Part shown: one piece after another, positions 37,001-45,788 of the stretch
How positions within the stretch are numbered: position 1 is the first letter of the stretch
How the letters are laid out: each line of letters begins with the position of its first letter
NCBI RefSeq assembly: GCF_000963925.1
Contig: NZ_BAMV01000018.1
Coordinates: forward strand, 124,001 to 188,000
Origin: Acetobacter cibinongensis
GTDB taxonomy: Bacteria; Pseudomonadota; Alphaproteobacteria; Acetobacterales; Acetobacteraceae
Direction: 5' to 3'
DNA length: 64,000 nt
Notes under the pieces: model-generated
What the model was told of the DNA's origin: nothing
Databases searched by the model: none
The model's input: only the letters and a program-made list of their open reading frames with translations
Program-made: the position numbers and the translations under genes

Positions 37001-37499
37001 TAGCGAACTCACCCGCCTCCATCACCGTATCCGTGCGCGTGTAGCCATTGGCGATCAGCAGTTCGATCAGGAATTCCTGATCAAGGCTTTCCCCTTGCCT
37101 GACGGTAAGGGACTGCCCTTTAAATGTGGCGCGGGGTGAAACACGCTGCACAATGGCCCCAACGGTGGTCAAAACCAGTCTTGGTTTACCATTCGCAGGT
37201 TCCAGCAACCGGGTGAGCGTTGCAACACGCTCCGCAACCAGAGCAGGGTTGGGAGAGACACGGTCATAAGGCAGGCAGTCCCACGCGGGGAAGCGCAGTG
37301 TCTCCACGTCCGGGGCCATATAGGCCAGCATTTCCGCCAGCCGTACCGTGGAGGCTTCATCCCGCGCAACATGCACAACGGGGCCGCTATGTTCGCGTGC
37401 TCTGCGGGCCAGCAAAAAGGCATCATACCCTTCCGTTACACCCCAAACCGGAACAACGCGCCCCTGTGCGCGACTGTCCACGCCTGTTTCTGCTGTCAT
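34008..37499 (-). CDS. mfd: Transcription-repair coupling factor
   Basis: 1163 residues, normal for Mfd. It removes RNA polymerase stalled at DNA damage and recruits UvrA. Visible parts are the N-terminal UvrB-like module (SGPVVHVARDEASTVRLAEM), the RNA-polymerase-interacting domain (GDLVVHQDYGIGRYDGLETV), and the SF2 translocase with Walker A VCGDVGFGKTEVALRAAFVA, DEEQ box LIIDEEQHFGV, and motif VI QLRGRVGRGKQRGYAYL. A C-terminal TRCF domain follows. Its ATG overlaps the sdhE stop (ATGA), so the two are coupled. The uvrC gene of the same repair pathway is also in this window. Confidence 0.97.
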   Translation of the reverse strand: MTAETGVDSRAQGRVVPVWGVTEGYDAFLLARRAREHSGPVVHVARDEASTVRLAEMLAYMAPDVETLRFPAWDCLPYDRVSPNPALVAERVATLTRLLEPANGKPRLVLTTVGAIVQRVSPRATFKGQSLTVRQGESLDQEFLIELLIANGYTRTDTVMEAGEFATRGGIFDLYPAGAPEPLRLDLFGDEVENIRAFDPGTQRSTGKQTELTLRPVSELSLDADSISRFRTGWRDVFGPGAASDPLYEHVSDGRRYPGLEHWLPLFHTELETLFDYLHGASFSLDYQAEDVLKGRLEMIEDHYQARRQPVREGETPYRALPPHLLYLDQKGWDAALARAPVVAFSPFAKPDGAQGMDVGGRPGKMFSKIVPNGEREQVFRLLGDQVREWGEVNRRAYIAAWSRGSRERIGTLLREHGVATQSYENWKDAQKAKPGTVALLTLELERGFVAENLAFVSEQDLLGERIGRPPRRRRRADELIAEAGEITAGDLVVHQDYGIGRYDGLETVSVGVAPHDCLRLLYDGNEKLYLPVENIELLSRFGSDQSGVPLDKLGGVAWQGRKARMKQRIRDMASDLIRTAAARAMKEAPVLTPAEGLWDEFCARFPFVETDDQARAIADVLDDMTSGRPMDRLVCGDVGFGKTEVALRAAFVAAMSGGQVAVVVPTTLLARQHYRTFAARFEGFPLKVAQLSRMVTGKEATAVRKGLTDGSINVVIGTHALLAKTVQFAALELLIIDEEQHFGVAHKEKLKALRDDVHVLTLSATPLPRTLQLSLSGVREMSLIATPPTDRLAVRTFIMPFDSVVIREAIQRERFRGGQIFCVAPRIEDLDRLAERLSTIVPDAKVVQAHGRLSPTELERVMTEFSDGKYDILLSTNIVESGLDMPAVNTLIIHRADMFGLGQLYQLRGRVGRGKQRGYAYLTWPQTHVLSAAAEKRLEIMQTLDTLGAGFTLASHDLDLRGAGNLLGDQQSGHVREVGIELYQQMLEDAVADLRSDANRRSAEDRDWTPNIIVGLPVLIPVEYVPDLPVRLGLYRRISGIASDAELEAMEAELVDRFGPVPEEVKNLLDIVDLKRLCRAAGVERLEAGPKGMVLQFRHNHFRNPQGLVQWMARWKDGTVRLRTDHKMAVVRELTNVQRIDLARRVLRDLSKLAQKVPAEAI

Positions 37500-37813
37500 A
37501 CGGTCTTCCCGGCTCCTTTTGCACGGCTGGCGTCCACCATGCGGCGTAACATGGGTGTGGCTTTTTCTTCTGGCAATGGCAGGCGCCCAAATAGCCAGTC
37601 CGTCAGTTCCGGGTCCGGCATTTCCATAATAGCTTCCATGTCCGACAGCTCAGCATCCGTCATGGTTGCAACATTGGCTTCCACAAATCCGCCAATCAGA
37701 ATATCGGTCTCGAATGTTCCGCGATGATTGGCACGGAAAATCAGCCTGCGGCGGCGTGCGGCAAGCGGATCATCTTCTGATGGAGGCGCGCTAAAATTGT
37801 CTTGCATGGTCAT
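37496..37813 (-). CDS. sdhE: Succinate dehydrogenase assembly factor SdhE (FAD assembly factor)
   Basis: 105 residues. SdhE helps attach FAD covalently to the succinate dehydrogenase flavoprotein. The core RGTFETDILIGGFVEANVAT contains the family RGxxE motif (RGTFE), preceded by RRRRLIFRANH. AGGACACC precedes the ATG; a second ATG two codons in is also possible. It overlaps mfd by 4 bases and is divergent from recG, an arrangement typical of alphaproteobacteria. The functional link to mfd is unclear. Confidence 0.93.
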   Translation of the reverse strand: MTMQDNFSAPPSEDDPLAARRRRLIFRANHRGTFETDILIGGFVEANVATMTDAELSDMEAIMEMPDPELTDWLFGRLPLPEEKATPMLRRMVDASRAKGAGKTV

Positions 37814-37874
37814 GGTGTCCTATAGCCTTCAGACGACTTTCTGTCAGCCGCAAACAAAGGCCTGAGTTTCTTTG

Positions 37875-40016
37875 GTGTCCAGTCCCTTTTCCATCACAAC
37901 CGCTTCGGGTGCGGGTCAATTTGACCCAAGCCTGCTGGCCCCTGTTCTGGCACCTCTGGACAGTCTTCCCGGTGTCAGCACTGCACGGGCCAAGCTTTTC
38001 AGCCGTATTGCAGGGGGCAACCGCGTGCTGGACCTGCTGTTCTGCCTGCCTGAAAGCATTACAGACCGCCGCGCACGGCCCCTTATTGCTGACCTCAAAC
38101 AGGACAGCATTGCAACAGTCACCGGCATTGTGCGCGGCATTCGTCCGCCCGCGCCACGTACACGGCAACCCTGGCGGGTCACACTGGAAGATACAACCGG
38201 CACGCTGGAGCTGGCTTTTTTTTCAAAATGGCAGGCTCAAAATGTTGTAGAAGGCGAATCTCTGATCGTTTCAGGCAAGGTTGAGCGGTTTCATGAGCGG
38301 CTTACCATGACCAGTCCGGATTACCTGCTGCCCGCACGGTCAGCAGACCGCATCCCGTTGCTGGACCCTGTCTGGCCGCTCACCGCTGGGCTGTTTACCG
38401 GGCAGGTCCGGCAGGCCATGACAGCAGCACTCGCACGCCTGCCCACAACACTACCGGAATGGCACACGCCCACCTTGCTGGAGCGCCGCCGCTGGCCTGA
38501 CTTCACAACAGCTCTGCACTGGATGCATTTTCCGGCAACCATTCCTGACAGTGAACAGGGGGATGCCTGGCGCGGTGAACAGACCCGCGCCCATGCCCGA
38601 CTGGCCTGCGATGAACTGCTGGCAGACCAGCTTGCCACCCGCATAGCCCAGCGCGCCGCCCGCAGCAGACCTGGGCGCTCCATTACCGGCGATGGCCATT
38701 TGCAGCAGCAGGCCTTAACCGCTTTTGGGCACACCCCAACCCCCGGCCAGAAAAAGGCACTACGAGACATAGAAGCCGATATGGCTGCCCCCTACCGCAT
38801 GAGCCGCCTGCTACAGGGGGATGTAGGCGCAGGCAAAACACTGGTCGCCTTACTGGCCATGCTGCGTGCGGCAGAAAGTGGGGCACAAGCAGCCCTCATG
38901 GCCCCCACTGAAATTCTGGCCAGACAACACGCCAAAACATTTGAGCGGCTTTCCCCCGTGCCTGTTGCTTATCTGTCCAGCGCCGTCAAAGGCAAGGCAC
39001 GGAAACAGACCCTGCAAGCCATTGCCGAGGGCACCACTCCGCTAGTGGTCGGCACTCATGCACTGGTGCAGGACGCCGTGCAATTTGCTGACCTCGCGCT
39101 TGCCGTAATTGATGAGCAGCATCGCTTTGGTGTGGAGCAACGTTTGGCCTTGGTGGAAAAAGGGCACGATGCTGACATGCTGGTCATGACAGCCACCCCC
39201 ATCCCCCGCACCCTTCTGCTCACCCGGTTTGGGGACATGCAAACCAGCAGGCTGGAAGGCAAACCCGCTGGCCGTAAGCCTGTCCACACATCCCTGCACA
39301 GCATTGGTGCGATGGATGAAGTACTGAGTGGCCTGCGCCGAGCCTTGGCAAAAGGCGCACAGATTTTCTGGGTGTGCCCCCTTGTCTCGGAAAGTGAAGC
39401 GCTGGACGTTGCTGCGGCAGAGGCGCGCCATGCAGAATTGACAGCCTATTTTGGCCCCATTGCAGGTCTGGCCCACGGCCAGCAGGACTCTGCCGTGCGG
39501 CAAGAGGCGTTAGAGGCCTTTGCCCAAGGAGAGACACGCCTTCTGGTTGCCACAACCGTGATTGAGGTTGGGGTCGATATCCCCACCGCCACCATCATGG
39601 TGATAGAACATGCCGAGCGCTTTGGCCTTGCCCAGTTGCACCAGCTCAGAGGGCGCGTTGGGCGTGGCGCTGAGGCCTCCTATTGCCTGATGCTGCATGA
39701 TGACGGGTTGGGCCAGACCGCGCGCCGCCGCCTGACCTGCCTAAAAGAAACTGAAGACGGCTTTTTGATAGCCGATGAAGACTTCCGCCTGCGTGGTGGA
39801 GGGGATGTTACTGGCCGCAGGCAATCCGGGCTGCCTGACTACCGCATGTCTTCTGAACTGTTGGTGGATATGCTGCTGGACGCAGCACATGACGAAGCAA
39901 AACGCATTTTGCCCGATACAGCCCCCCTGACCGACCCAACCCTTCCTCTGTCAGCCGAAGTGTTGTTAAGCCTGTTCAACAAAACAGACGCGGCCCGCAT
40001 TTTTACAGGGGGTTAG
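37875..40016 (+). CDS. recG: ATP-dependent DNA helicase RecG
   Basis: 713 residues. It remodels stalled replication forks and Holliday junctions. The N-terminal wedge (OB-fold) domain includes ATVTGIVRGIRPPAPRTRQP and VTLEDTTGTLELAFF. The helicase core has Walker A LLQGDVGAGKTLVALLAMLR, DExH box AVIDEQHRFGVEQRL, motif III MTATPIPRTLLLT, and motif VI QLRGRVGRGAEASYCLM. The start is probably the GTG at 37875 following a TTG; both lack a strong ribosome site. It is divergent from sdhE-mfd. Confidence 0.95.
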   Translation: MSSPFSITTASGAGQFDPSLLAPVLAPLDSLPGVSTARAKLFSRIAGGNRVLDLLFCLPESITDRRARPLIADLKQDSIATVTGIVRGIRPPAPRTRQPWRVTLEDTTGTLELAFFSKWQAQNVVEGESLIVSGKVERFHERLTMTSPDYLLPARSADRIPLLDPVWPLTAGLFTGQVRQAMTAALARLPTTLPEWHTPTLLERRRWPDFTTALHWMHFPATIPDSEQGDAWRGEQTRAHARLACDELLADQLATRIAQRAARSRPGRSITGDGHLQQQALTAFGHTPTPGQKKALRDIEADMAAPYRMSRLLQGDVGAGKTLVALLAMLRAAESGAQAALMAPTEILARQHAKTFERLSPVPVAYLSSAVKGKARKQTLQAIAEGTTPLVVGTHALVQDAVQFADLALAVIDEQHRFGVEQRLALVEKGHDADMLVMTATPIPRTLLLTRFGDMQTSRLEGKPAGRKPVHTSLHSIGAMDEVLSGLRRALAKGAQIFWVCPLVSESEALDVAAAEARHAELTAYFGPIAGLAHGQQDSAVRQEALEAFAQGETRLLVATTVIEVGVDIPTATIMVIEHAERFGLAQLHQLRGRVGRGAEASYCLMLHDDGLGQTARRRLTCLKETEDGFLIADEDFRLRGGGDVTGRRQSGLPDYRMSSELLVDMLLDAAHDEAKRILPDTAPLTDPTLPLSAEVLLSLFNKTDAARIFTGG

Positions 40017-40022
40017 TTTTAC

Positions 40023-40052
40023 AAAAAAACCGCACCCAAAGGCGCGGCTTTC
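40023..40052. terminator. Bidirectional terminator between recG and thiE
   Basis: CCGCACC, a CAAA loop and GGCGCGG form a short stem with one mismatch, flanked by an A-run on the left (T-run for the minus strand) and TTTCTT on the right. It lies in the 66-base gap between two convergent genes. Confidence 0.65.
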
Positions 40053-40082
40053 TTGTAGGGCAAATAGAAAACCCGAGGGAAA

Positions 40083-40691
40083 TCAGGCGCGCTCGGCTTC
40101 CGCCAGCCAGCGCTGCACCTGCCCCTCCGGGTCTGCATTCAGGGTAAAATCTGACACTGCGGCAACACCATCCGCTCCGGCATCCAGACAGGCACGCAGA
40201 CGCTCAAAGGTAATGCCCCCGATGGCTACTAACGGCAGATCACCTATCAGTTTTTTCCATTCGGTCAGCTTTTCCACACCTTGCGGACCAAAAGCCATTT
40301 TCTTGAGCCGGGTCTCCCACACAGGGCCCAGCGCCACATAATCCGGCTTGAAAGACAGGGCGCGGTCCAGTTCCTCGTGGCTATGGGTGCTCAGGCCAAA
40401 CCGTATGCCAGCTTTCCGCACAGCATCAAGGTCGGCTGTATCAAGGTCTTCCTGACCGAGGTGGATATAGTCTATCCCTTCCTCAATCGCGATTTGCCAG
40501 TAGTCATTGAGCACAAGGCAGACGCCATGCTTTTTGGCAAAATCATGCGCCTTGCGAATTTCCGCCAGCAGGGCGTCCCCTTCCAGATTTTTGACGCGAA
40601 GCTGAATGAAGCGGGCACCAGCGGCTCCCAGCCGGTCAACCCAGACAGCCGTATCAACAACCGGATAAATTTTCTGAGGGAGTGCGCTCAT
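40083..40691 (-). CDS. thiE: Thiamine phosphate synthase
   Basis: 202-residue TIM-barrel enzyme that joins HMP-PP and thiazole phosphate to thiamine phosphate. Recognisable segments are [61 protein letters not shown] and [11 protein letters not shown], then [11 protein letters not shown] and [11 protein letters not shown]. It overlaps thiG by 4 bases at the end of the thiO-thiS-thiG-thiE operon. Confidence 0.94.
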   Translation of the reverse strand: MSALPQKIYPVVDTAVWVDRLGAAGARFIQLRVKNLEGDALLAEIRKAHDFAKKHGVCLVLNDYWQIAIEEGIDYIHLGQEDLDTADLDAVRKAGIRFGLSTHSHEELDRALSFKPDYVALGPVWETRLKKMAFGPQGVEKLTEWKKLIGDLPLVAIGGITFERLRACLDAGADGVAAVSDFTLNADPEGQVQRWLAEAERA

Positions 40692-41464
40692 GCCAGCATG
40701 GCCTTTCCTATAAGAGGGGTAGAGGGCACAGCCATATCGCGCTCCTCCATGGGGTCAGCCTTACGGGCAAGTGCCCCAGCCTGCACAGCCAGCCGGAAGG
40801 CCTCGGCCATGATTGCCGGGTCGCCTGCCTTGGCAACGGCAGTATTAATCAGCACGGCGTCATAGCCCAGTTCCAGCGCCTGTGTGGCGTGGGATGGCAC
40901 ACCAATCCCGGCATCAACAACCAGAGGCACATCCGGAAAATGCGCCCGGAGCGCACGCAGGCCGAATATGTTGTTCAGCCCTTTGCCAGAGCCAATGGGA
41001 GCCCCCCACGGCATGAGCACTTCACAGCCCGCCGCCAGCAGTCGCTCCGCCACCACAAGGTCTTCAGTTGTGTAGGGAAACACCTTGAAGCCATCGTCAG
41101 ACAAAATGCGGGCAGCTTCTACCAGGCCAAATACGTCAGGTTGCAACGTATCCAGCTCACCGATCACTTCCAGCTTGACCCAGTCCGTACCGAACACTTC
41201 CCGCGCCATGTGGGCAGTGGTCACAGCTTCCTTCACGGTATGGCAGCCCGCCGTGTTGGGAAGAACTGGAACGCCCAGATCTTTAATGAGCGACCAGAAG
41301 GCCTGCCCGGCTCTCTCCCCGGCTGATTCCCGGCGCAGAGAGACCGTGACCACACCCGGCTGAGCAGCCCGAACGGCGTCACCTAAAATTTCGGGGGATG
41401 GATATTGGGCTGTTCCCAACATCAGCGGAGAGGTCAGTTCAGTGCCGTAAAAATGTCTGCTCAT
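40688..41464 (-). CDS. thiG: Thiazole synthase
   Basis: 258 residues. It builds the thiazole ring from DXP, dehydroglycine and ThiS thiocarboxylate. The barrel contains [35 protein letters not shown], the Schiff-base lysine region [10 protein letters not shown], and [24 protein letters not shown] phosphate-binding loop, then [17 protein letters not shown]. It starts 3 bases after thiS. Oxygen-dependent glycine oxidation by the ThiO encoded upstream would provide dehydroglycine, in place of ThiH. Confidence 0.95.
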   Translation of the reverse strand: MSRHFYGTELTSPLMLGTAQYPSPEILGDAVRAAQPGVVTVSLRRESAGERAGQAFWSLIKDLGVPVLPNTAGCHTVKEAVTTAHMAREVFGTDWVKLEVIGELDTLQPDVFGLVEAARILSDDGFKVFPYTTEDLVVAERLLAAGCEVLMPWGAPIGSGKGLNNIFGLRALRAHFPDVPLVVDAGIGVPSHATQALELGYDAVLINTAVAKAGDPAIMAEAFRLAVQAGALARKADPMEERDMAVPSTPLIGKAMLA

Positions 41465-41467
41465 AGG

Positions 41468-41665
41468 TTAACCTCCCTGCATGGGTGCAACAATTTCAAC
41501 CTTTACACCTTCATGTAGCGGGGCCTGAATGCGCTGCGCTACCGGCACAAAATCTCCATTAAGTGCTGTGGCAACGCGTGCGCCACCATAACCCAGTTCA
41601 TCCAGCAATGTGGCCAGCGTGGTGGCTGAAACGTCCTGCACTTCATCATTAACCACGATTTTCAT
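41468..41665 (-). CDS. thiS: Sulfur carrier protein ThiS
   Basis: 65-residue ubiquitin-like protein. Its C-terminal Gly-Gly (PMQGG) is adenylated and thiocarboxylated to give sulfur for ThiG. The start MKIVVNDEVQDVSATTLATL at 41665 gives the usual family length; a start at 41704 would add 13 unusual residues. It sits between thiO and thiG, as expected. Confidence 0.94.
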   Translation of the reverse strand: MKIVVNDEVQDVSATTLATLLDELGYGGARVATALNGDFVPVAQRIQAPLHEGVKVEIVAPMQGG

Positions 41666-41726
41666 GGGCCGTTCTCCCTTGCTCATGCAGCGGCACCTAA
41701 GCACTCTATGCTGTCAACGCAAGCTT

Positions 41727-42701
41727 TTAGCCTGCCGTACCAAACACAATGTCGGCAGCCTCCTGCGCACGCGTTGGTGACAGCAGAAAACCATGCCGGT
41801 ACATGCCATTAACATACACTGTCCGCCCGTCTTGTATCACGCGGGGCATGTTATCGGGGAAAGAGGGGCGCACACCGGTTCCCATTTCCAGTATTTCCGC
41901 TTCAGCAAACGCCGGGTGTAAAACCCATGCCGCATTCAACAACTCGGTTATGGACCGTACCGTCATGCCGCCCGCGTTTTCGCTCTCAATCATGGTAGCG
42001 CCCACCATAAACACATGGTCCGCACGCGGGACAATGTAGATGGGAATACGCGGGTGCAGCATTCTGACCGGCCTGTGTAAGGCGACATCCGGGCAGCGCA
42101 GCAGCAGCATTTCACCGCGCACACCACGCAGGGCAGGCAAAGCCTTGCGCACATTCAGGCCCGTACAGTCCACAACCCAGTCAAAGCCCGCGGCATCAGG
42201 CTCATCTGCTTCATTAAAGATGGCCTGACCGCCCATGGTCTTGAGGCTCTCCAGCAGCGCCACCAAGGCCTTGCGCGGGTCAACATGCCCTTCTTCCGCA
42301 AAGAACAGTCCCTTGTGAAAGCGCCCCGCCAGATCAGGCTCCAGGTCAGCGATCTGCTCTCCATCAACAGTTTGAAAATGAGACGTCCGGCGGCCAAAAC
42401 GCGCAACCTCGCCCACATCCCGCGGCGGAGCCAGAACCAGACTCCCTGCCCGCACAACGTCAGGCACATGAGCAGCCCACCAGTCCACCGACGCAACCGA
42501 TTGTGCCGTAACGTCTTCTGGCGCTGACTCGGCCTCGCACCACGGGGCCAACATACCGCCTGCCATCCATGATGCACCGGCACCTACCCTGCCACCGGGA
42601 TCATACAGTGTTACGCGCCCACCGCGCTTAGCCAGCGTTACAGCCGCGGTCATGCCCGCAACACCAGCCCCTTTTACCAGAATGCGCGGTGTGCCTTGCA
42701 T
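41727..42701 (-). CDS. thiO: Glycine oxidase ThiO
   Basis: 324-residue FAD-dependent amine oxidase (DAO fold). The N-terminal dinucleotide motif is VKGAGVAGMTAAVTLAKRGG; later parts include GASWMAGGMLAPWCEAES and the C-terminal TVYVNGMYRHGFLLSPTRA. It oxidises glycine to the imine for thiazole formation, an aerobic alternative to ThiH. It is the first gene of the thi operon. The short leader holds a hairpin but no recognisable TPP riboswitch. Confidence 0.9.
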   Translation of the reverse strand: MQGTPRILVKGAGVAGMTAAVTLAKRGGRVTLYDPGGRVGAGASWMAGGMLAPWCEAESAPEDVTAQSVASVDWWAAHVPDVVRAGSLVLAPPRDVGEVARFGRRTSHFQTVDGEQIADLEPDLAGRFHKGLFFAEEGHVDPRKALVALLESLKTMGGQAIFNEADEPDAAGFDWVVDCTGLNVRKALPALRGVRGEMLLLRCPDVALHRPVRMLHPRIPIYIVPRADHVFMVGATMIESENAGGMTVRSITELLNAAWVLHPAFAEAEILEMGTGVRPSFPDNMPRVIQDGRTVYVNGMYRHGFLLSPTRAQEAADIVFGTAG

Positions 42702-42719
42702 CTCTCATATCCTCTCACG

Positions 42720-42744
42720 CCGGCTCTGCCGTAAGGCCAACCGG
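42720..42744 (-). promoter_or_regulatory. Hairpin in the thiO leader
   Basis: On the minus strand CCGGTT and AGCCGG arms, plus an inner GCC/GGC step around TTAC, form a hairpin that ends 18 bases before the thiO ATG. It does not show the conserved CUGAGA and ACCUGAUC elements of a TPP riboswitch. It may affect translation of the operon. Confidence 0.3.
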
Positions 42745-42814
42745 GTTTGTGTGGCCCTTGAGGTGTTATAACATTCCTCGGGGCAGCGTCATCCCGTCCT
42801 GCCATGGTCAGATG

Positions 42815-43291
42815 TCACACCAGCCGCAACAGCAGAACAATCACGACACAGCATTCCATAATGGCTGTCGCTATCCAGCGCAGGCCCATATACCCTGTGG
42901 GCAAGGCCCCACGCCGCCACCCTGCGCGCTCAACCAGTGCAATGGCGGGAATCGCAACGGCCAGAGTTACCAGCCCTGCGATGGGCTGCCATGCAAAAGC
43001 AAGATAGGCTGCAAGCCAGCCCAATACTGCTGGCACCACCCCCAGCAGCAGGCGCGTTGTGTCCAGTTGGCCGGTAGTTGCCGTTACAATGCTGGGTTCA
43101 GGCTCCAGTGCCAGCCCCCATTGTACCGCCCCCCAGAAGCTTAGGCACATGGCCCCATAGAAAATAAAAGCCATGAGCAAATTGGGCACAGGCACGCCGG
43201 AGTTGAAGAACACAATGCAGCACGCACCAAAAATAAAGGGCAGCAAGCCTGCAATGGTCAGCACAACTGCAAGGAAGGGAAGTTTTTTCAT
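42815..43291 (-). CDS. DUF3429 family membrane protein
   Basis: 158 residues, about five hydrophobic segments: FLAVVLTIAGLLPFIFGACC, LLMAFIFYGAMCLSFWGAVQ, LLLGVVPAVLGWLAAYLAFA, then two more. The FWGAVQWGLALEPE stretch is typical of DUF3429. The function is unknown. The start at 43291 fits the family and has GAGGAGG 14 bases upstream; an ATG at 43396 would add 35 residues. It lies divergent from eno and upstream of the thi operon on the same strand. Confidence 0.8.
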   Translation of the reverse strand: MKKLPFLAVVLTIAGLLPFIFGACCIVFFNSGVPVPNLLMAFIFYGAMCLSFWGAVQWGLALEPEPSIVTATTGQLDTTRLLLGVVPAVLGWLAAYLAFAWQPIAGLVTLAVAIPAIALVERAGWRRGALPTGYMGLRWIATAIMECCVVIVLLLRLV

Positions 43292-43405
43292 AAGCGGTAG
43301 AAGTGCCTCCTCAGCACGTTTTCCTGCATCTGATCGGTTGACAGAAAAGCCCAACACGATGCCACTAGGCAACAACATGGAAACGGCAGAGTCCATGTTT
43401 CGTGA

Positions 43406-44758
<1,353 letters not shown>

Positions 44759-44790
44759 CAGCTCTCCTTTTCGGCACGCCGGAGTGGAGC

Positions 44791-44826
44791 AAAGGGCCGT
44801 AGGGGCAACCCTGCGGCCCTTTTTTG
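44791..44826 (+). terminator. Rho-independent terminator of eno
   Basis: AGGGCCGTAGGG and CCCTGCGGCCCT pair around GCAA with one G:U pair, followed by TTTTTT. It lies 33 bases after the eno stop, so ftsB probably needs its own promoter. Confidence 0.92.
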
Positions 44827-44917
44827 CTCTTTACGCGCACGCATCTGCATAGTTTAAACAAATTTACACGCTTAATGTGCTAGATATGGCTGAGTGTAGC
44901 GAAGGGATTAAACGAAC

Positions 44918-45247
44918 GTGAAATTGGGTCGCATGATCAGACGCGCCGTACGGGCCGTTGTTCCCCCGCTCGTTTTTCTGGGAATCGCTGGATATTTCGG
45001 CTGGAACGCCACACAGGGCGACCACGGCATGAAAGCCTACCAGCAGCAGCTTGGTTTGCTGGATCAGGCCAAACAGGCCCAGCAGGACGCATCGGCCGAA
45101 CAAGCCGCATGGCGCCGCCGGGTCAATGGCCTGCGTGACCACTCCCTTGACCGTGACACACTGGATGAGCGTGCCCGTGCCATGCTCAACCTGGCAGACA
45201 AAAACGATATTGTTGTGCCCTACGACCGGCGCGACCCGCTCTACTAA
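44918..45247 (+). CDS. ftsB: Septum formation initiator FtsB/DivIC family
   Basis: 109 residues. A short cytoplasmic head, one membrane span (VVPPLVFLGIAGYFGWNA), and a periplasmic coiled coil (YQQQLGLLDQAKQAQQDASA with heptads) ending in the family motif LDERARAMLNLADKNDIVVP. FtsB bridges FtsL and FtsQ in the divisome. The start is a GTG at 44918 preceded by GAAGGGA. It lies between the eno terminator and the convergent rpmG gene; the 232 bases that follow hold no gene I can support. Confidence 0.9.
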   Translation: MKLGRMIRRAVRAVVPPLVFLGIAGYFGWNATQGDHGMKAYQQQLGLLDQAKQAQQDASAEQAAWRRRVNGLRDHSLDRDTLDERARAMLNLADKNDIVVPYDRRDPLY

Positions 45248-45423
45248 GTCTTGGCGCAAACCCGGCGTACCGTCTGAGGTTAAGCCGTAGCCCCTAACTG
45301 ATATTTTTATCATGGCCCGCGCTTACTGCGGGCTATGAGGCTGCCAGCCGGACCAAGCCTATGGGCTAAGCACGTGTGCCTCCGCGCACCGTTGCGCGCC
45401 ACCCTCTATCCTTCAGCACAAAC

Positions 45424-45454
45424 AAAAAAACGGCACCCGAAGGCGCCGTTTTTT
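45424..45454 (-). terminator. Rho-independent terminator of rpmG
   Basis: On the minus strand AAAAAACGGCGCC, a TTCG tetraloop and GGTGCCGTTTTTTT form a strong terminator 26 bases past the rpmG stop. The flanking A-run lets it work in both directions. Confidence 0.9.
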
Positions 45455-45479
45455 AATTCACCCTAAAAATTAGGCTGAA

Positions 45480-45647
45480 TTATTTGATCTTGGCTTCGCG
45501 GAACACAACGTGCTTGCGTGCAACAGGATCGTATTTTTTCAGTTCCATTTTACCGGTGTGCGCACGAGCGTTCTTTTTCGTGACGTAGAAGTAACCGGTG
45601 TCCGCCGTGGAAACGAGACGGATCTTGATAACATTGGTCTTGGCCAT
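45480..45647 (-). CDS. rpmG: 50S ribosomal protein L33
   Basis: 55 residues, translating as [20 protein letters not shown] at the N-terminus and ending with [10 protein letters not shown]. This matches bacterial L33, including the [19 protein letters not shown] core. This form has no CxxC zinc motif, as usual in proteobacteria. It stands alone on the minus strand with its own leader and terminator. It is too short for many ORF callers but is clear from sequence. Confidence 0.96.
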   Translation of the reverse strand: MAKTNVIKIRLVSTADTGYFYVTKKNARAHTGKMELKKYDPVARKHVVFREAKIK

Positions 45648-45673
45648 GGCTTCCTCAGCAGAGCATGATTATA

Positions 45674-45690
45674 CCGGGCACAACGCCCGG
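45674..45690 (-). promoter_or_regulatory. Hairpin in the rpmG leader
   Basis: CCGGGC (45674-45679) and GCCCGG (45685-45690) form a 6-bp GC stem with loop ACAAC, 27 bases upstream of the rpmG start. It may be an mRNA-stabilising or regulatory stem. Confidence 0.35.
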
Positions 45691-45709
45691 GTGGTGTTCA
45701 AGTGCGGGC

Positions 45710-45738
45710 AAAATGCGCATACAAGAGCCAAAGGTCAA
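45710..45738 (-). promoter_or_regulatory. Possible rpmG promoter
   Basis: On the minus strand TTGACC (45738-45733) and CATTTT (45715-45710) are 17 bases apart, upstream of the leader hairpin. The -10 match is weak. Confidence 0.35.
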
Positions 45739-45788
45739 GTATTCTTACAGCGTTTATGCGCGAGAATAGCCAAAAGGAGTAAAAAAAC

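Noticed and set aside
42702-42800. Possible TPP riboswitch before thiO
   Set aside because: The region has GC-rich stems, but the two conserved core sequences are missing.
45248-45479. Possible small RNA in the ftsB-rpmG gap
   Set aside because: There is a short GC hairpin (around 45314-45340) and the rpmG terminator, but no promoter-terminator pair or known RNA motif to support a separate gene.
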